Positions 32,618-41,241 of a DNA stretch of 64,000 nt are shown here, one piece after another. This stretch comes from Flavobacterium resistens (GTDB lineage: Bacteria > Bacteroidota > Bacteroidia > Flavobacteriales > Flavobacteriaceae). Position numbers and translations under genes: made by a program. Position 1 is the first letter of the stretch. Every line of letters starts with the position of its first letter. The stretch spans positions 1 to 64,000 of the forward strand of contig NZ_FXTA01000003.1 of NCBI RefSeq assembly GCF_900182645.1, read 5' to 3'. Under the pieces are notes generated by a model. It made no database searches. It saw nothing but the letters and a program-made list of their open reading frames with translations, and was not told where the DNA came from.

Positions 32618-33457
32618 TTACCTTGAATGGTAAATTTTTGTTTTACTTATATAATATTTATCTGGTATTCTTTTTGCAATTTTCATTGGGTTATTTTCTT
32701 TTTTAAACAAAATCAAATGGTACAATATACCTTCAAATTGATTTTTAAAATAAATTCTTCCATTATCAAAAGTTATTCGTCCTGTTAATCCTTCAATCAG
32801 AAGAAAATCAAAATGAGCCTTAATCTCTTTCATCTGATCAGCTTTTTGAATTAGATGTGTAAAACTTTCAACTTCTAGGTCAAGGTCAAATATTGATGCG
32901 CCTTCCGTTAATTCATGCCAGGCAAAACTGCATTCATCAAAACAATAGTGCTTTGAATCAGAAAATACCTTTTTATAATCTTTGCTTCGCATAAAAAAAG
33001 TATTCATCACATTGTTATTTCTGTATAAAGCAAAACATCCAGTTACATAATCATGTCGAAGACTTATAAAATCAAATTCCTCAAGCATTTCTTTTGTAAT
33101 AAAATCACGCACGTTTCCATAAATGATATCCAAATCACTTTGTCCCCAAAAGTCATAATCTTTTATAATTTCTGGAAATAGAAATCCATATGCCGGTTTA
33201 AAATCACAAAGTTTATATGGGTAATCAATATTTACAGTGAAACCTAATTTTTCAGAGGCTGCATCTTTTATATCTTCAAGTTTTCTGTTTATAATAATTA
33301 GGTTTTTGGGTTTATATGGAATTTCATCAAGATTATCCGTAATGATATAAAAATCAATTGTTGGATTAAATGAACAAGAATGCACATAATATGGAAAATA
33401 CCATGGATATTCACCATACCAACATGTAAGCACTGCAATAGATTTGAGTTTATTCAT
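32618..33457 (-). CDS. DUF6625-like glycosyltransferase
   Basis: A 279-residue protein that I recognise as DUF6625-like: the opening IAVLTCWYGEYPWYFPYYVH, KLCDFKPAYGFLFPEIIKDY, then a DxD as D108-L-D110 in FWGQSDLDIIYGNV. DUF6625 members usually lie in polysaccharide biosynthesis clusters and are presumed GT-A glycosyltransferases. Here the neighbours are an HlyD exporter subunit 21 bp upstream and a second glycosyltransferase 57 bp downstream, with no polysaccharide genes such as Wzx, Wzy or sugar-nucleotide synthesis. This favours a dedicated acceptor, perhaps the exported peptide. The enzymatic role is inferred. Confidence 0.73.
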   Translation of the reverse strand: MNKLKSIAVLTCWYGEYPWYFPYYVHSCSFNPTIDFYIITDNLDEIPYKPKNLIIINRKLEDIKDAASEKLGFTVNIDYPYKLCDFKPAYGFLFPEIIKDYDFWGQSDLDIIYGNVRDFITKEMLEEFDFISLRHDYVTGCFALYRNNNVMNTFFMRSKDYKKVFSDSKHYCFDECSFAWHELTEGASIFDLDLEVESFTHLIQKADQMKEIKAHFDFLLIEGLTGRITFDNGRIYFKNQFEGILYHLILFKKENNPMKIAKRIPDKYYISKTKIYHSR

Positions 33458-33478
33458 ATTTCAATGTGTTATTATATA

Positions 33479-34825
33479 TCATTGTGTCTGTTCCGAAGGC
33501 ATCTTTTTCTCCATAAAAGCTGATCTGTTAAAAATATTCCGGAATTGATACAACAATCTTTCAGTCAATCGTAAATCTTCTGTTATAATTTCAGCGCTTC
33601 CTTCCATTTCTTGTGTGAAAGGAAGTTTTTTATGATAAGAGGTTTCTAAACCATTTGGTAATGCTACGTCTATTAAAATATTTCCATCTTTATCAGGAAT
33701 TAGAGAAATATTTTTTACTTCTGCCTTAATTATGCCAAATTCATTATTAGGATAATTAACCAATCGTATATTGATTTTTTGTCCAACTTTTATTTTACCC
33801 GAATTCAAAGCCGGAGATTTTGCTTTTCCTATAATATCATTTTTTGCATCTGGAATAATTGAAAACACATTGTCGCCAACATTAATTGTTTGATTTTCAT
33901 TCCAAACTTGTAAAAAAGTAATTACACCACTTATTGAAGATTTTAAGGTATATGCTAGTTCCCAATCTTTTATCACTTTTTTGAGCTGATAAAAAGACTG
34001 TGCCATACTTCGTCCTAAATTCACCTCTTCTTTAGTACTAGTGATTTCTGTAACCAAACCTAATTTTGTGTTATTAATATTGGCTGATTTTAATTGCGAA
34101 ATGGTTGATAGAAGTCCTTTATAACTTTTTTGAGCTTGTAAATAACCCAGTTTTTTAGACTCCATTTCTTGCGCAGAAATAATACCCTTATTGAATAAGG
34201 TTTCAAAACGACTTATTTCATTTTTTTGGAGTTGAAGTTCGCTCTCATTAATTTCTTTTTGGTCCTGCAAAATTTCGAGTCTTTCCTTAATTTGCATTTT
34301 TTCAGAAATCTGTGCTTGGCTCTCGACTTCAAAAGGTTTCAAATTTTTATTTAATTTTTCCTCTTCATAATCTTTTTGAAAAAGTCCAAAAGCGCTTTCA
34401 ATTTCTCCAAGCTGTAAATTCTTTAATAAAGCAAATGGAAATGCCTTACCTGAATCGTTGATGTTGTAATTGTCAACTATACTTTTTAGTAAAAAAACAT
34501 CTTTGTAGTTAGCTGTATTTTCAATAACGGCAAGCGTGGTATTTTTTGAAATAATAGCTTTGTCTTTTACAAGAATAGCCTCAATTCTTCCCGTCGATCT
34601 CGAGACAATTTTTTCTGGTGGAAAATTAGTCGTAATTACGATTTTAGTATTTACTATGTCTGGATATTTTACAACCCAGGAAACTAGAAACAACATCATT
34701 ATGATCACAAAAATGAAGACCGTTCCCCATCGTATCATCCAATGTGGCACTCGTCGCAGAATTTCCTGGACTTCTTCACTTCGAAGTTCAAAATCGGTTG
34801 ACTTTATTTTTACATTTTTTGTCAT
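33479..34825 (-). CDS. HlyD-family membrane fusion protein of a peptide exporter
   Basis: A 448-residue periplasmic adaptor. One membrane segment lies at about 33-52 (WGTVFIFVIIMMLFLVSWVV). It is followed by a barrel-sandwich start (SRSTGRIEAILVKDKAIISK), a long alpha-helical hairpin of about 150 residues rich in Leu, Glu and Lys (KERLEILQDQKEINESELQL), then the second half of the lipoyl-like domain (LKSSISGVITFLQVWNENQ, INVGDNVFSIIP). It links an inner-membrane ABC exporter to an outer-membrane tunnel, which is not encoded here. It starts 23 bp after the C39-ABC gene, and the two proteins are expected to work together. Confidence 0.9.
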   Translation of the reverse strand: MTKNVKIKSTDFELRSEEVQEILRRVPHWMIRWGTVFIFVIIMMLFLVSWVVKYPDIVNTKIVITTNFPPEKIVSRSTGRIEAILVKDKAIISKNTTLAVIENTANYKDVFLLKSIVDNYNINDSGKAFPFALLKNLQLGEIESAFGLFQKDYEEEKLNKNLKPFEVESQAQISEKMQIKERLEILQDQKEINESELQLQKNEISRFETLFNKGIISAQEMESKKLGYLQAQKSYKGLLSTISQLKSANINNTKLGLVTEITSTKEEVNLGRSMAQSFYQLKKVIKDWELAYTLKSSISGVITFLQVWNENQTINVGDNVFSIIPDAKNDIIGKAKSPALNSGKIKVGQKINIRLVNYPNNEFGIIKAEVKNISLIPDKDGNILIDVALPNGLETSYHKKLPFTQEMEGSAEIITEDLRLTERLLYQFRNIFNRSAFMEKKMPSEQTQ

Positions 34826-34848
34826 TTTTTATTTTCTTAAAAGAAGGC

Positions 34849-37041
34849 TTAATTCCCTAATTGCAATTGATTGTGTACTAATTCAAAATAACTTCCTTTT
34901 CGCTTTACCAATTCAGTATGGTTTCCAATCTCAACAATTTTTCCTTTGCCCAAAACAACAATTTGATCTGCATTCATTACTGTACTTAAACGATGAGCGA
35001 TGACAACAACCGTTTTATCTTTAAAAAAAACATCCAGTTTTCTCATGATTTCTTTCTCATTATTGGCATCCAAAGCAGAAGTAGCTTCGTCAAACAACAA
35101 CATTTCAGGATTTTTATAAACCGCTCTGGCAATTAATAGTCGTTGTTTTTGACCGGTACTCATTCCAACACCTTCTGAGCCTATTTTAGTATTAAATCCT
35201 AAAGGCAGTCCTGAAATATATTCTTGAATATTTGCAACATCTGTCGCATATACTAAGCGCTCTTTATCAATTTTATCTACTCCTATTGCAACATTATTTG
35301 CAATGGTATCATTAAAAATAAATCCTTCCTGCATGACAGCACCAACATTATCTCGCCAGGATTTTTGATAAATATCTTTCAGTTGTGTATTGCCTACTTT
35401 TATTTCACCTGCAGAAGGTTCGTAAAATTTAAGCAAGAGTTTCATTAAAGTAGTTTTGCCGCTTCCGCTTACACCTACAATTGCTGTCACTTTGTGTGCC
35501 GGTATTGTTAAATTCAAATTATCAATCACTGAATCATCCGAGCCTGGATAGCGATACGAAAGACCCTTAATCTCAATTGCACAATCTTTTGGAATTTCAT
35601 GTGTTTGAAAGGGTTCTTGTTGCGTTTCATCTTCTTTATTATAAATTTCCGATAATCGTGTCAATGATATTTTAGCATCCTGCAACTCGCGGACAAAATT
35701 AATAAGTTGAGAAATGGGTCCATTTAAGCTTCCTGCGATAGAATTTATTGCCATCATCATACCAAGAGTAATTTGGCCATCTATGACTAATTTTGCAGAT
35801 ATAAAAGAAATAAATATATTTTTTAATTGATCTATAACCGAAGAACCAATTGATTGAGTTTGTTCCAGAATCAATCCTTTTATGGAGACTTTAAACAACC
35901 GAGCTTGTATATATTCCCACCCCCATCTTTTTTGCTTTTCGGCATTATGCAATTTAATTTCCTGCATTCCATTAATCAACTCCATTACTTTGCTTTGTTC
36001 TTTGCTTACTTCAGAAAAACGTGTGTAATCTAAAACTTCACGCTGCTTTAAAAACATAGCAATCCAGCCAAAATACAATAGACTTCCGGCAAAAAACACA
36101 AAGAAAATTTGAAGATTATAATACGCCAAAACCCCGCCCATGATAAACATATTGATAAACGAAAAAAGCACATTCAGAGATGAAGTGGTTAAGATTCGTT
36201 CTATACGGCGATGATCATTAATTCGCTGCATAATATCTCCTGTCATTCGAACATCAAAAAATGCAATCGGAAGATTCATCAATTTAATGAAGAAATCAGA
36301 AATTAAAGAAATATTAATTCGAGTGGAAAGATGCAACATTATCCAGCTCCTAATTAATTCTAAACCTGTTTTCCCAATAAAAAGAAACAATTGAGCAAAC
36401 AGAACGAGATAAACAAATTGAATATTTTGATTCTGAATCCCAATATCCACAATACTTTGTGTAAGAAAAGGAAAAATGAGTTGCAATAAACTCCCAGCTA
36501 GTAATCCGATACTTAATTGAAACAAAAATGATTTATATCGCAGTACATATTGTAATAATAAGCCAAATCCTAAGCCTTTCTTTTCTTCAATTTCAAATTC
36601 TGAGTTGAAAAAATTTGGAGTTGGCTCCATTAACAAAGCAATACCTTCATTCGTATTTACATCTGCATTATTTCCAATCCAAAATCTAATAAATTCTTTC
36701 TCACCGTAATCAATCAAGCCAAAAGCAGGGTCAGAGATATAATACCTGCCTTTTTTTATTTTGTATAATACTACATAATGCGCTTTATTCCAGAACAAAA
36801 TACAAGGCAAAGAAAGTTCATCTATCCTTCCTAAATTAAGTTTTATTCCCAAAGTCCTAAAACCGATTTTCTCTGCAGCATCACTCAACAGCATCATATT
36901 ACTTCCCTGACGAGTAGTTTCGCTAAAATCGCGCAATTGTTGGATATTAAAATTCTTACCGTAAAATTTGGATATGATTTTTATACAAGTGGGACCACAA
37001 TCCTTAGAATCAGATTGTTTATAATTGGGAAATTTTTTCAA
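34849..37041 (-). CDS. C39-peptidase ABC exporter (bacteriocin/RiPP type)
   Basis: A 730-residue peptidase-containing ABC transporter. Residues 1-135 are a C39 protease with an intact catalytic set: Cys15 in SDSKDCGPTC, His88 in NKAHYVVLY and Asp104 in YISDPAFG. A six-helix membrane domain follows (about 165-450). The ATPase domain has Walker A GVSGSGKTT, signature MSTGQKQR, Walker B LLFDEATSALD and the switch histidine in IAHRLSTV. Such proteins cut a leader after a double-glycine motif during export, which fits the precursor encoded at 40168-40407. The start is TTG: no in-frame ATG lies upstream, and this start gives the normal family N-terminus. Confidence 0.95.
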   Translation of the reverse strand: MKKFPNYKQSDSKDCGPTCIKIISKFYGKNFNIQQLRDFSETTRQGSNMMLLSDAAEKIGFRTLGIKLNLGRIDELSLPCILFWNKAHYVVLYKIKKGRYYISDPAFGLIDYGEKEFIRFWIGNNADVNTNEGIALLMEPTPNFFNSEFEIEEKKGLGFGLLLQYVLRYKSFLFQLSIGLLAGSLLQLIFPFLTQSIVDIGIQNQNIQFVYLVLFAQLFLFIGKTGLELIRSWIMLHLSTRINISLISDFFIKLMNLPIAFFDVRMTGDIMQRINDHRRIERILTTSSLNVLFSFINMFIMGGVLAYYNLQIFFVFFAGSLLYFGWIAMFLKQREVLDYTRFSEVSKEQSKVMELINGMQEIKLHNAEKQKRWGWEYIQARLFKVSIKGLILEQTQSIGSSVIDQLKNIFISFISAKLVIDGQITLGMMMAINSIAGSLNGPISQLINFVRELQDAKISLTRLSEIYNKEDETQQEPFQTHEIPKDCAIEIKGLSYRYPGSDDSVIDNLNLTIPAHKVTAIVGVSGSGKTTLMKLLLKFYEPSAGEIKVGNTQLKDIYQKSWRDNVGAVMQEGFIFNDTIANNVAIGVDKIDKERLVYATDVANIQEYISGLPLGFNTKIGSEGVGMSTGQKQRLLIARAVYKNPEMLLFDEATSALDANNEKEIMRKLDVFFKDKTVVVIAHRLSTVMNADQIVVLGKGKIVEIGNHTELVKRKGSYFELVHNQLQLGN

Positions 37042-37127
37042 CTTTTGAATTTGTAAATTAATGTTTACGTAACAATATGCGGTACTTTTTCCTTACTTCA
37101 GGTATTGCGTTTTTTATTTTTCAGAAG

Positions 37128-38738
37128 TTATACAGTTTCAATGATAGCCTTCTCTTCTATTTGATTTTCTACAAAAAAATCGTCTTCTAGAATTTCATTT
37201 ATGAAAAATTCAAGGTCTTCTTTTTTATATGCTTTTGGATATTGGTATCCATTTATAAAAATGACAGGTGTAAAGTTTAAACTCTTATTATTATTGCACC
37301 ATTGATTTTGTTGTTCGTATATCAGGTCAATCTTATCATCTTTAAAAGACTGTTCATATTTCTTTAACCAATCATTCAAATTTTTAGTTTCAAACCAATG
37401 ATTTAATGCTTGAAGAAAAGCATCATTTCCATTTTCTAAATAAATAGACATTAGATATCTAAAAAAATCTTTACTTTTTTCTTCTAAAAGATGAAAATCC
37501 ACATTGAAAATTATTTTTATTTTTAGATTCTCTTCGTTTTTAATTAAAATTTTATCCAAAATTTTATGAGCATTTTTACAATGCCCACAAAAAGGACTTG
37601 TAATAATGGTTATTTCCGTATTGCTAGCATGGTTTCCTAAAATTACTGGACTGTTTGGCAGATTCACTCTATTTTTTGACAACAATGAATTTTTAAAAAT
37701 CTCATAATTACGTATAAATCGATTACCTGTTATCTGAAATTCTTTTAGTTCTTTTCGCTGGTTTAATAGATTTTTAAGCGTAGACCATCCTAAAGCGACA
37801 ATTACAAATACAAAACCATAAACAATTAAAGGATATATCTGTAAATCAAATGAAGTTTGATATAAAAATAATATACAGGTCAATTCCAAAAGAATGATAC
37901 TAATAATGACTAAACAAATAGGACACCATTTTTTCTCGACAAATTTTTGATAATAAATTGACGTAAATAATAAAGGTACAGCGCAAAGCAGTAGGCCTTT
38001 TTGAATACTGAAATAAGCATCTATTTTTGCCATAAAAAGAAACGTCAACATTCCTAAAAATTGCGAGGCAAAAAATACAATACTCAAATCACTAAAATTA
38101 ATACTTTCAAAAATCTTCCATTTAGTAGATCCTACAACTGATTCACAACTTGCAGAAGATGTTATGTTGCAAAAACTATTGACTAATTCACTTTTAGCAC
38201 CAAATAAATCTTTTAGTACAGCGATCGAAAACAAAACACCAAGAGTAGGAAATATAAAGAAGAATTTAGTTTGTAAAGTAAATTGAAATTGCGCAACTAT
38301 AAGAAAAAACAATCCTATACTTAAAAAGGGTAGTATCCAATTTATTTTGCTTTTATTAGATTCAATCAGATTATCTGTTTTAGATTTTTCTACTAATAAC
38401 ACTGTGTTCTTCCATCTTGCCTCTAACTCTTGGTTAGAAATCGCAATCTTCCCTTTATTTAGTAAATATCCATCTCCTTTTTTTTCAACAAAGTGAAACT
38501 GTGGCCGGCTATTCTTTATATCTAACATTGCCCAAAAACAATCCGGTAATAATCCAATTTCAGATTTATCTACATTAAAGGCACCATTATCAATATTAAA
38601 AAAATCCAAAGTGTCTATGATTGACACTAAAGTTGGGTAATCAGGATGCGACTGGATTTGAAATTGAAATTCATCTTTATCAATATTAATCTGCTCTCTT
38701 TCTAAATACTGGAAGAGATTATTGAAATTTTCTTGCAT
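37128..38738 (-). CDS. C39-like / VKOR / thioredoxin fusion (disulfide-forming membrane protein)
   Basis: A 536-residue fusion. Residues 1-120 are a C39-like domain (QSHPDYPTLVSIIDTLDFFN, NNGAFNVD) lacking the catalytic DCGP cysteine. About six hydrophobic segments follow (134-152, 158-178, 217-236, 246-262, 276-295, 301-318). The VKOR signature is present: loop cysteines 190 and 198 (FCNITSSASCES) and the active-site C272-P-I-C275. Residues 370-520 are a DsbA-like thioredoxin with C384-G-H-C387. VKOR-thioredoxin fusions pass electrons from substrate thiols to quinone and so form disulfides in the periplasm. The likely substrate is the cysteine-rich precursor of this locus. It precedes the exporter gene by 86 bp. 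Confidence 0.9.
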   Translation of the reverse strand: MQENFNNLFQYLEREQINIDKDEFQFQIQSHPDYPTLVSIIDTLDFFNIDNGAFNVDKSEIGLLPDCFWAMLDIKNSRPQFHFVEKKGDGYLLNKGKIAISNQELEARWKNTVLLVEKSKTDNLIESNKSKINWILPFLSIGLFFLIVAQFQFTLQTKFFFIFPTLGVLFSIAVLKDLFGAKSELVNSFCNITSSASCESVVGSTKWKIFESINFSDLSIVFFASQFLGMLTFLFMAKIDAYFSIQKGLLLCAVPLLFTSIYYQKFVEKKWCPICLVIISIILLELTCILFLYQTSFDLQIYPLIVYGFVFVIVALGWSTLKNLLNQRKELKEFQITGNRFIRNYEIFKNSLLSKNRVNLPNSPVILGNHASNTEITIITSPFCGHCKNAHKILDKILIKNEENLKIKIIFNVDFHLLEEKSKDFFRYLMSIYLENGNDAFLQALNHWFETKNLNDWLKKYEQSFKDDKIDLIYEQQNQWCNNNKSLNFTPVIFINGYQYPKAYKKEDLEFFINEILEDDFFVENQIEEKAIIETV

Positions 38739-38962
38739 TTTTTTAGGTTTTTATTTTAGGTAATCTTCTACTTGTTTAATTGGTTTATCATTTTTCATAC
38801 TTACCTCATATCCTTCTATTTAAAAAGTTTGAGAGTTGAAGTTTATCACCCGGTATTTTATAATTTCACTTAAACATTCTTTTTAAAGAATATTTTCTCT
38901 CTGTAGTTTTCTGTTTTCTAAAACTTCTCTGTTCTCTTTTTTCAGTTTTTTTTTAGATGACT

Positions 38963-40117
38963 TTACTGCAACTGCGTTTCCAATAGTTTCTTTAAAATAC
39001 TGAACTCATCATCATCGTTTGATTGTTCATTATGATAAACCAACTTTCCAGTATCATCAATTAAAAAATACTGTGGGACATAATTTATATCTAAAAGATC
39101 TTGAATTCGATTTCCTTTAATGTAATTGGGAGAATCTAAAGTTTGTAACCAGGGCATTTCATATTTTTTCACAGAATTTAACCAACCATCAATATTTTGA
39201 TCTAATGAAATCGAAATTAGCTGCAGCCCTTTGGATTCATATTTTTCGTTCAGCAATTTGAACGTAGGGATTTTTTTTATACACGGAACACAACCGCTTC
39301 CCCAAAAACAAAGAAGTACATATTTTTTATTCTTGGAAAATGATGATAATTCAAAATGTTGTTCTTTGTCTGTTGAAAAAGAGAAATTGGGTAAAATATG
39401 ATCTACTGTAAGTGACAATTTTTTATTAATGTATTCATTAACTGATTTCCCTAAATCAGTTTGTTTCACATCGTTATCCAATTTATCATAAATAGTTTTG
39501 AGATTTTCAACCTTAATTGAATGAAAACCATGTATGATTTCCTTATTAAACATATATAATGAAACATAAGAATTAGGAAACGCTTCAATAAATTTTATTT
39601 TTTGAGCTAATAATTTTTTCCGCAAATCTGAAACAATTGTCCATAAGGAATCTTGCATGGTTGTTTTCAGATGTTTTTGTTTTGCATCGTAATAAACATT
39701 AAAGGCAGCTTTCGCACTATCTTTGCTTGGCTTTGTTAAACGTTCATACTCTTTTTGCTCTTTAACAAAAGGAACATTGACAAAATGAAAATTATTTAAG
39801 CCATCGTTTTTATTTAATTTCACGATGTCAATTTTCATGTCCTGCGCACCAATAAATAAAAAAAAAGTTCCTAGATATTTATTATCTTTCTTCACACTTA
39901 AATTAACTGGTTCGTAACCATGCTTAATTTCTCCAGATAAATAAAACCTGCCTTTTTTTTCTTTTGTGCTTACAGGAGTAAAAGAAGAATTATCAGACGA
40001 AAGCATAATTTCTGCCTCTTTATATTGAAGAGGAATGGTTCCTGAAATCGAAAATTTATGCTGCGCAACTAATGGCAGATAAAAAAACATCATTAAAATA
40101 ATTGTTTTTACTTTCAT
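38963..40117 (-). CDS. TlpA-like thioredoxin with N-terminal DUF4369-like domain
   Basis: A 384-residue exported thiol-disulfide protein. The ATG at 40117 is preferred because it gives a signal peptide (TIILMMFFYLPLVAQ); a longer frame runs 22 codons upstream into the region beside the precursor gene. Residues 20-110 resemble the DUF4369 domain common before Bacteroidota TlpA proteins (FSISGTIPLQYKEAEIML). The C-terminal thioredoxin domain has C276-V-P-C279 in CFWGSGCVPCIKK and the cis-proline region INYVPQYFLID. It likely reduces, isomerises or oxidises cysteines in the periplasm. It lies directly after the precursor gene, separated by a hairpin, so it probably shares its transcript. Confidence 0.87.
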   Translation of the reverse strand: MKVKTIILMMFFYLPLVAQHKFSISGTIPLQYKEAEIMLSSDNSSFTPVSTKEKKGRFYLSGEIKHGYEPVNLSVKKDNKYLGTFFLFIGAQDMKIDIVKLNKNDGLNNFHFVNVPFVKEQKEYERLTKPSKDSAKAAFNVYYDAKQKHLKTTMQDSLWTIVSDLRKKLLAQKIKFIEAFPNSYVSLYMFNKEIIHGFHSIKVENLKTIYDKLDNDVKQTDLGKSVNEYINKKLSLTVDHILPNFSFSTDKEQHFELSSFSKNKKYVLLCFWGSGCVPCIKKIPTFKLLNEKYESKGLQLISISLDQNIDGWLNSVKKYEMPWLQTLDSPNYIKGNRIQDLLDINYVPQYFLIDDTGKLVYHNEQSNDDDEFSILKKLLETQLQ

Positions 40118-40134
40118 ACTTATAAAATTAATAA

Positions 40135-40158
40135 CCAAGGAGCAGGAAGGCTCCTTGG
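40135..40158 (-). terminator. hairpin just after the precursor gene, probable attenuator
   Basis: ccaaggagc at 40135-40143 pairs perfectly with gctccttgg at 40150-40158, with a 6-nt loop. On the coding strand it follows the precursor stop by about 9 bp and is trailed by a short T/A-rich stretch, then the TlpA-like gene. Partial termination here would yield more precursor mRNA than maturation and export mRNA, a common arrangement in peptide loci. Confidence 0.65.
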
Positions 40159-40167
40159 AGTTAAAAT

Positions 40168-40407
40168 TTAGCCCTTTATACAAGCGTCATGACCTGCATC
40201 ATGTCCACAACAACATGCATCTTCTCCCTCTCTAGTTAGATCTATAGAACATGTATAAGTGTTACTACCTTCTGTATAACATACTGTAGAAGGTCCCCAA
40301 CAAGTTGTAGAACTACCATAAGTACCACTACCTGCCATAATAGAGCGCATTTCATTTCTCGAAAGTTTGCCTTGCAAAGCTGTTAGGCTAATTTTTTGTG
40401 TCTTCAT
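40168..40407 (-). CDS. double-glycine-type precursor peptide with seven-cysteine core
   Basis: A 79-residue peptide with two clear parts. Residues 1-28 are a leader of the Bacteroidota natural-product type: basic start, LTALQGKLSRNEMRSIMAGSG, with the probable cut at G26-S27-G28. The core of about 51 residues is rich in Gly, Ser, Thr and Asp and has seven cysteines (36, 43, 53, 65, 66, 67, 76), including a CCC run. There is no other homology I can name. The adjacent C39 exporter, VKOR and two thioredoxins, and two glycosyltransferases fit a peptide that is cut, exported, disulfide-bonded and perhaps glycosylated. No radical-SAM or lanthionine enzyme gene is in the locus. Confidence 0.85.
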   Translation of the reverse strand: MKTQKISLTALQGKLSRNEMRSIMAGSGTYGSSTTCWGPSTVCYTEGSNTYTCSIDLTREGEDACCCGHDAGHDACIKG

Positions 40408-40808
40408 AAATTAAATTTTAATGTTAATTAATGTTTGAAAATAGGTTCATTCTTTGCCTTTTGAATTACGTGCACTTAATTCAGAGACAAAAAAGTCTTA
40501 ACAAATCTGATGGATATGTAGAAAATTTCCTATGTTGAACACAGCATAATTTATGCTAAAAATCACATTAACATGAAAAATCCCTAATATTTACTAACAT
40601 CAAAAGCAAAAGCAAACTTCATTTGATGGGTTTTTGTAGTGTTTTTAAGATAGGAGTTTAAGGAAATTCCTTTTAATACTAGAATATTAGCCACAATTTC
40701 ATTTTTAAACATACCAAATTAGTATGTATAAACTAAATGATCAAAGTCAAAAAAAGATGTTATTTAATCTATACCTAAAAAATTATTTGAAAAATGAATT
40801 TTTAATTA
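40408..40808. other. intergenic region upstream of the precursor gene
   Basis: This 401-bp AT-rich leader lies between the XRE regulator gene and the precursor gene, both on the minus strand, and should hold the precursor promoter. No exact TAnnTTTG element was found on the minus strand and no second precursor-like frame is present. The distance suggests a long regulated leader. Confidence 0.4.
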
Positions 40809-41171
40809 TTATTCTGACATTAAATTATTGATCTGCATTTTTAGAGATTTATTCTCTTGTTCGAGCTTTTCAATATATTTTTTCATAATAAGAAGTGTAA
40901 ATTCAAAATGCTCTAAATATTCATGATTCAAATGCTCTAAATTTTGTTTTGATTCATTTTTTACTATATATATTCCGTCATGGGGTTCGTATATGGCTTC
41001 AAGATTGGTATCTAAAATTTTTGCAAGTTCATTCCACTCATTTTTCGTGATTTTCGTGATTCCTGATTCTCTTCGGCTGTACTGCGATTGTGTAATTCCT
41101 AAAAGATAAGCTACTTCTTCCTGGGTTTTATTTTTTTCGATTCGTTTATTTATGAGTTTTTGTTTTATCAT
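40809..41171 (-). CDS. XRE-family transcriptional regulator with C-terminal coiled coil
   Basis: A 120-residue protein. Residues 3-62 are an XRE/Cro-type helix-turn-helix (INKRIEKNKTQEEVAYLLGI, TQSQYSRRESGITKITKNEW). The C-terminus (about 95-120, KKYIEKLEQENKSLKMQINN) is a short leucine-zipper-like coiled coil that would dimerise it. It is the first gene upstream of the precursor on the same strand and is separated from the SusD gene by a terminator. It probably regulates the peptide locus, though no operator could be identified. Confidence 0.84.
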   Translation of the reverse strand: MIKQKLINKRIEKNKTQEEVAYLLGITQSQYSRRESGITKITKNEWNELAKILDTNLEAIYEPHDGIYIVKNESKQNLEHLNHEYLEHFEFTLLIMKKYIEKLEQENKSLKMQINNLMSE

Positions 41172-41210
41172 ATAATAAATTGGCTACTTGGATAATTGAT
41201 TAGACAAAAA

Positions 41211-41241
41211 AAACGAGTTAACTATATAAATTAACTCGTTT
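41211..41241 (-). terminator. intrinsic terminator after the second susC/susD pair
   Basis: aaacgagttaa at 41211-41221 pairs perfectly with ttaactcgttt at 41231-41241, with a 9-nt loop. On the minus strand the stem runs into eight T residues. It ends the SusC/SusD transcript before the XRE gene. Confidence 0.85.

Noticed and set aside
38751..38798. 15-codon frame (MKNDKPIKQVEDYLK) just ahead of the VKOR fusion gene, considered as a second precursor
   Set aside because: It has no double-glycine motif, no core and no cysteines; at best a leader peptide or chance frame.
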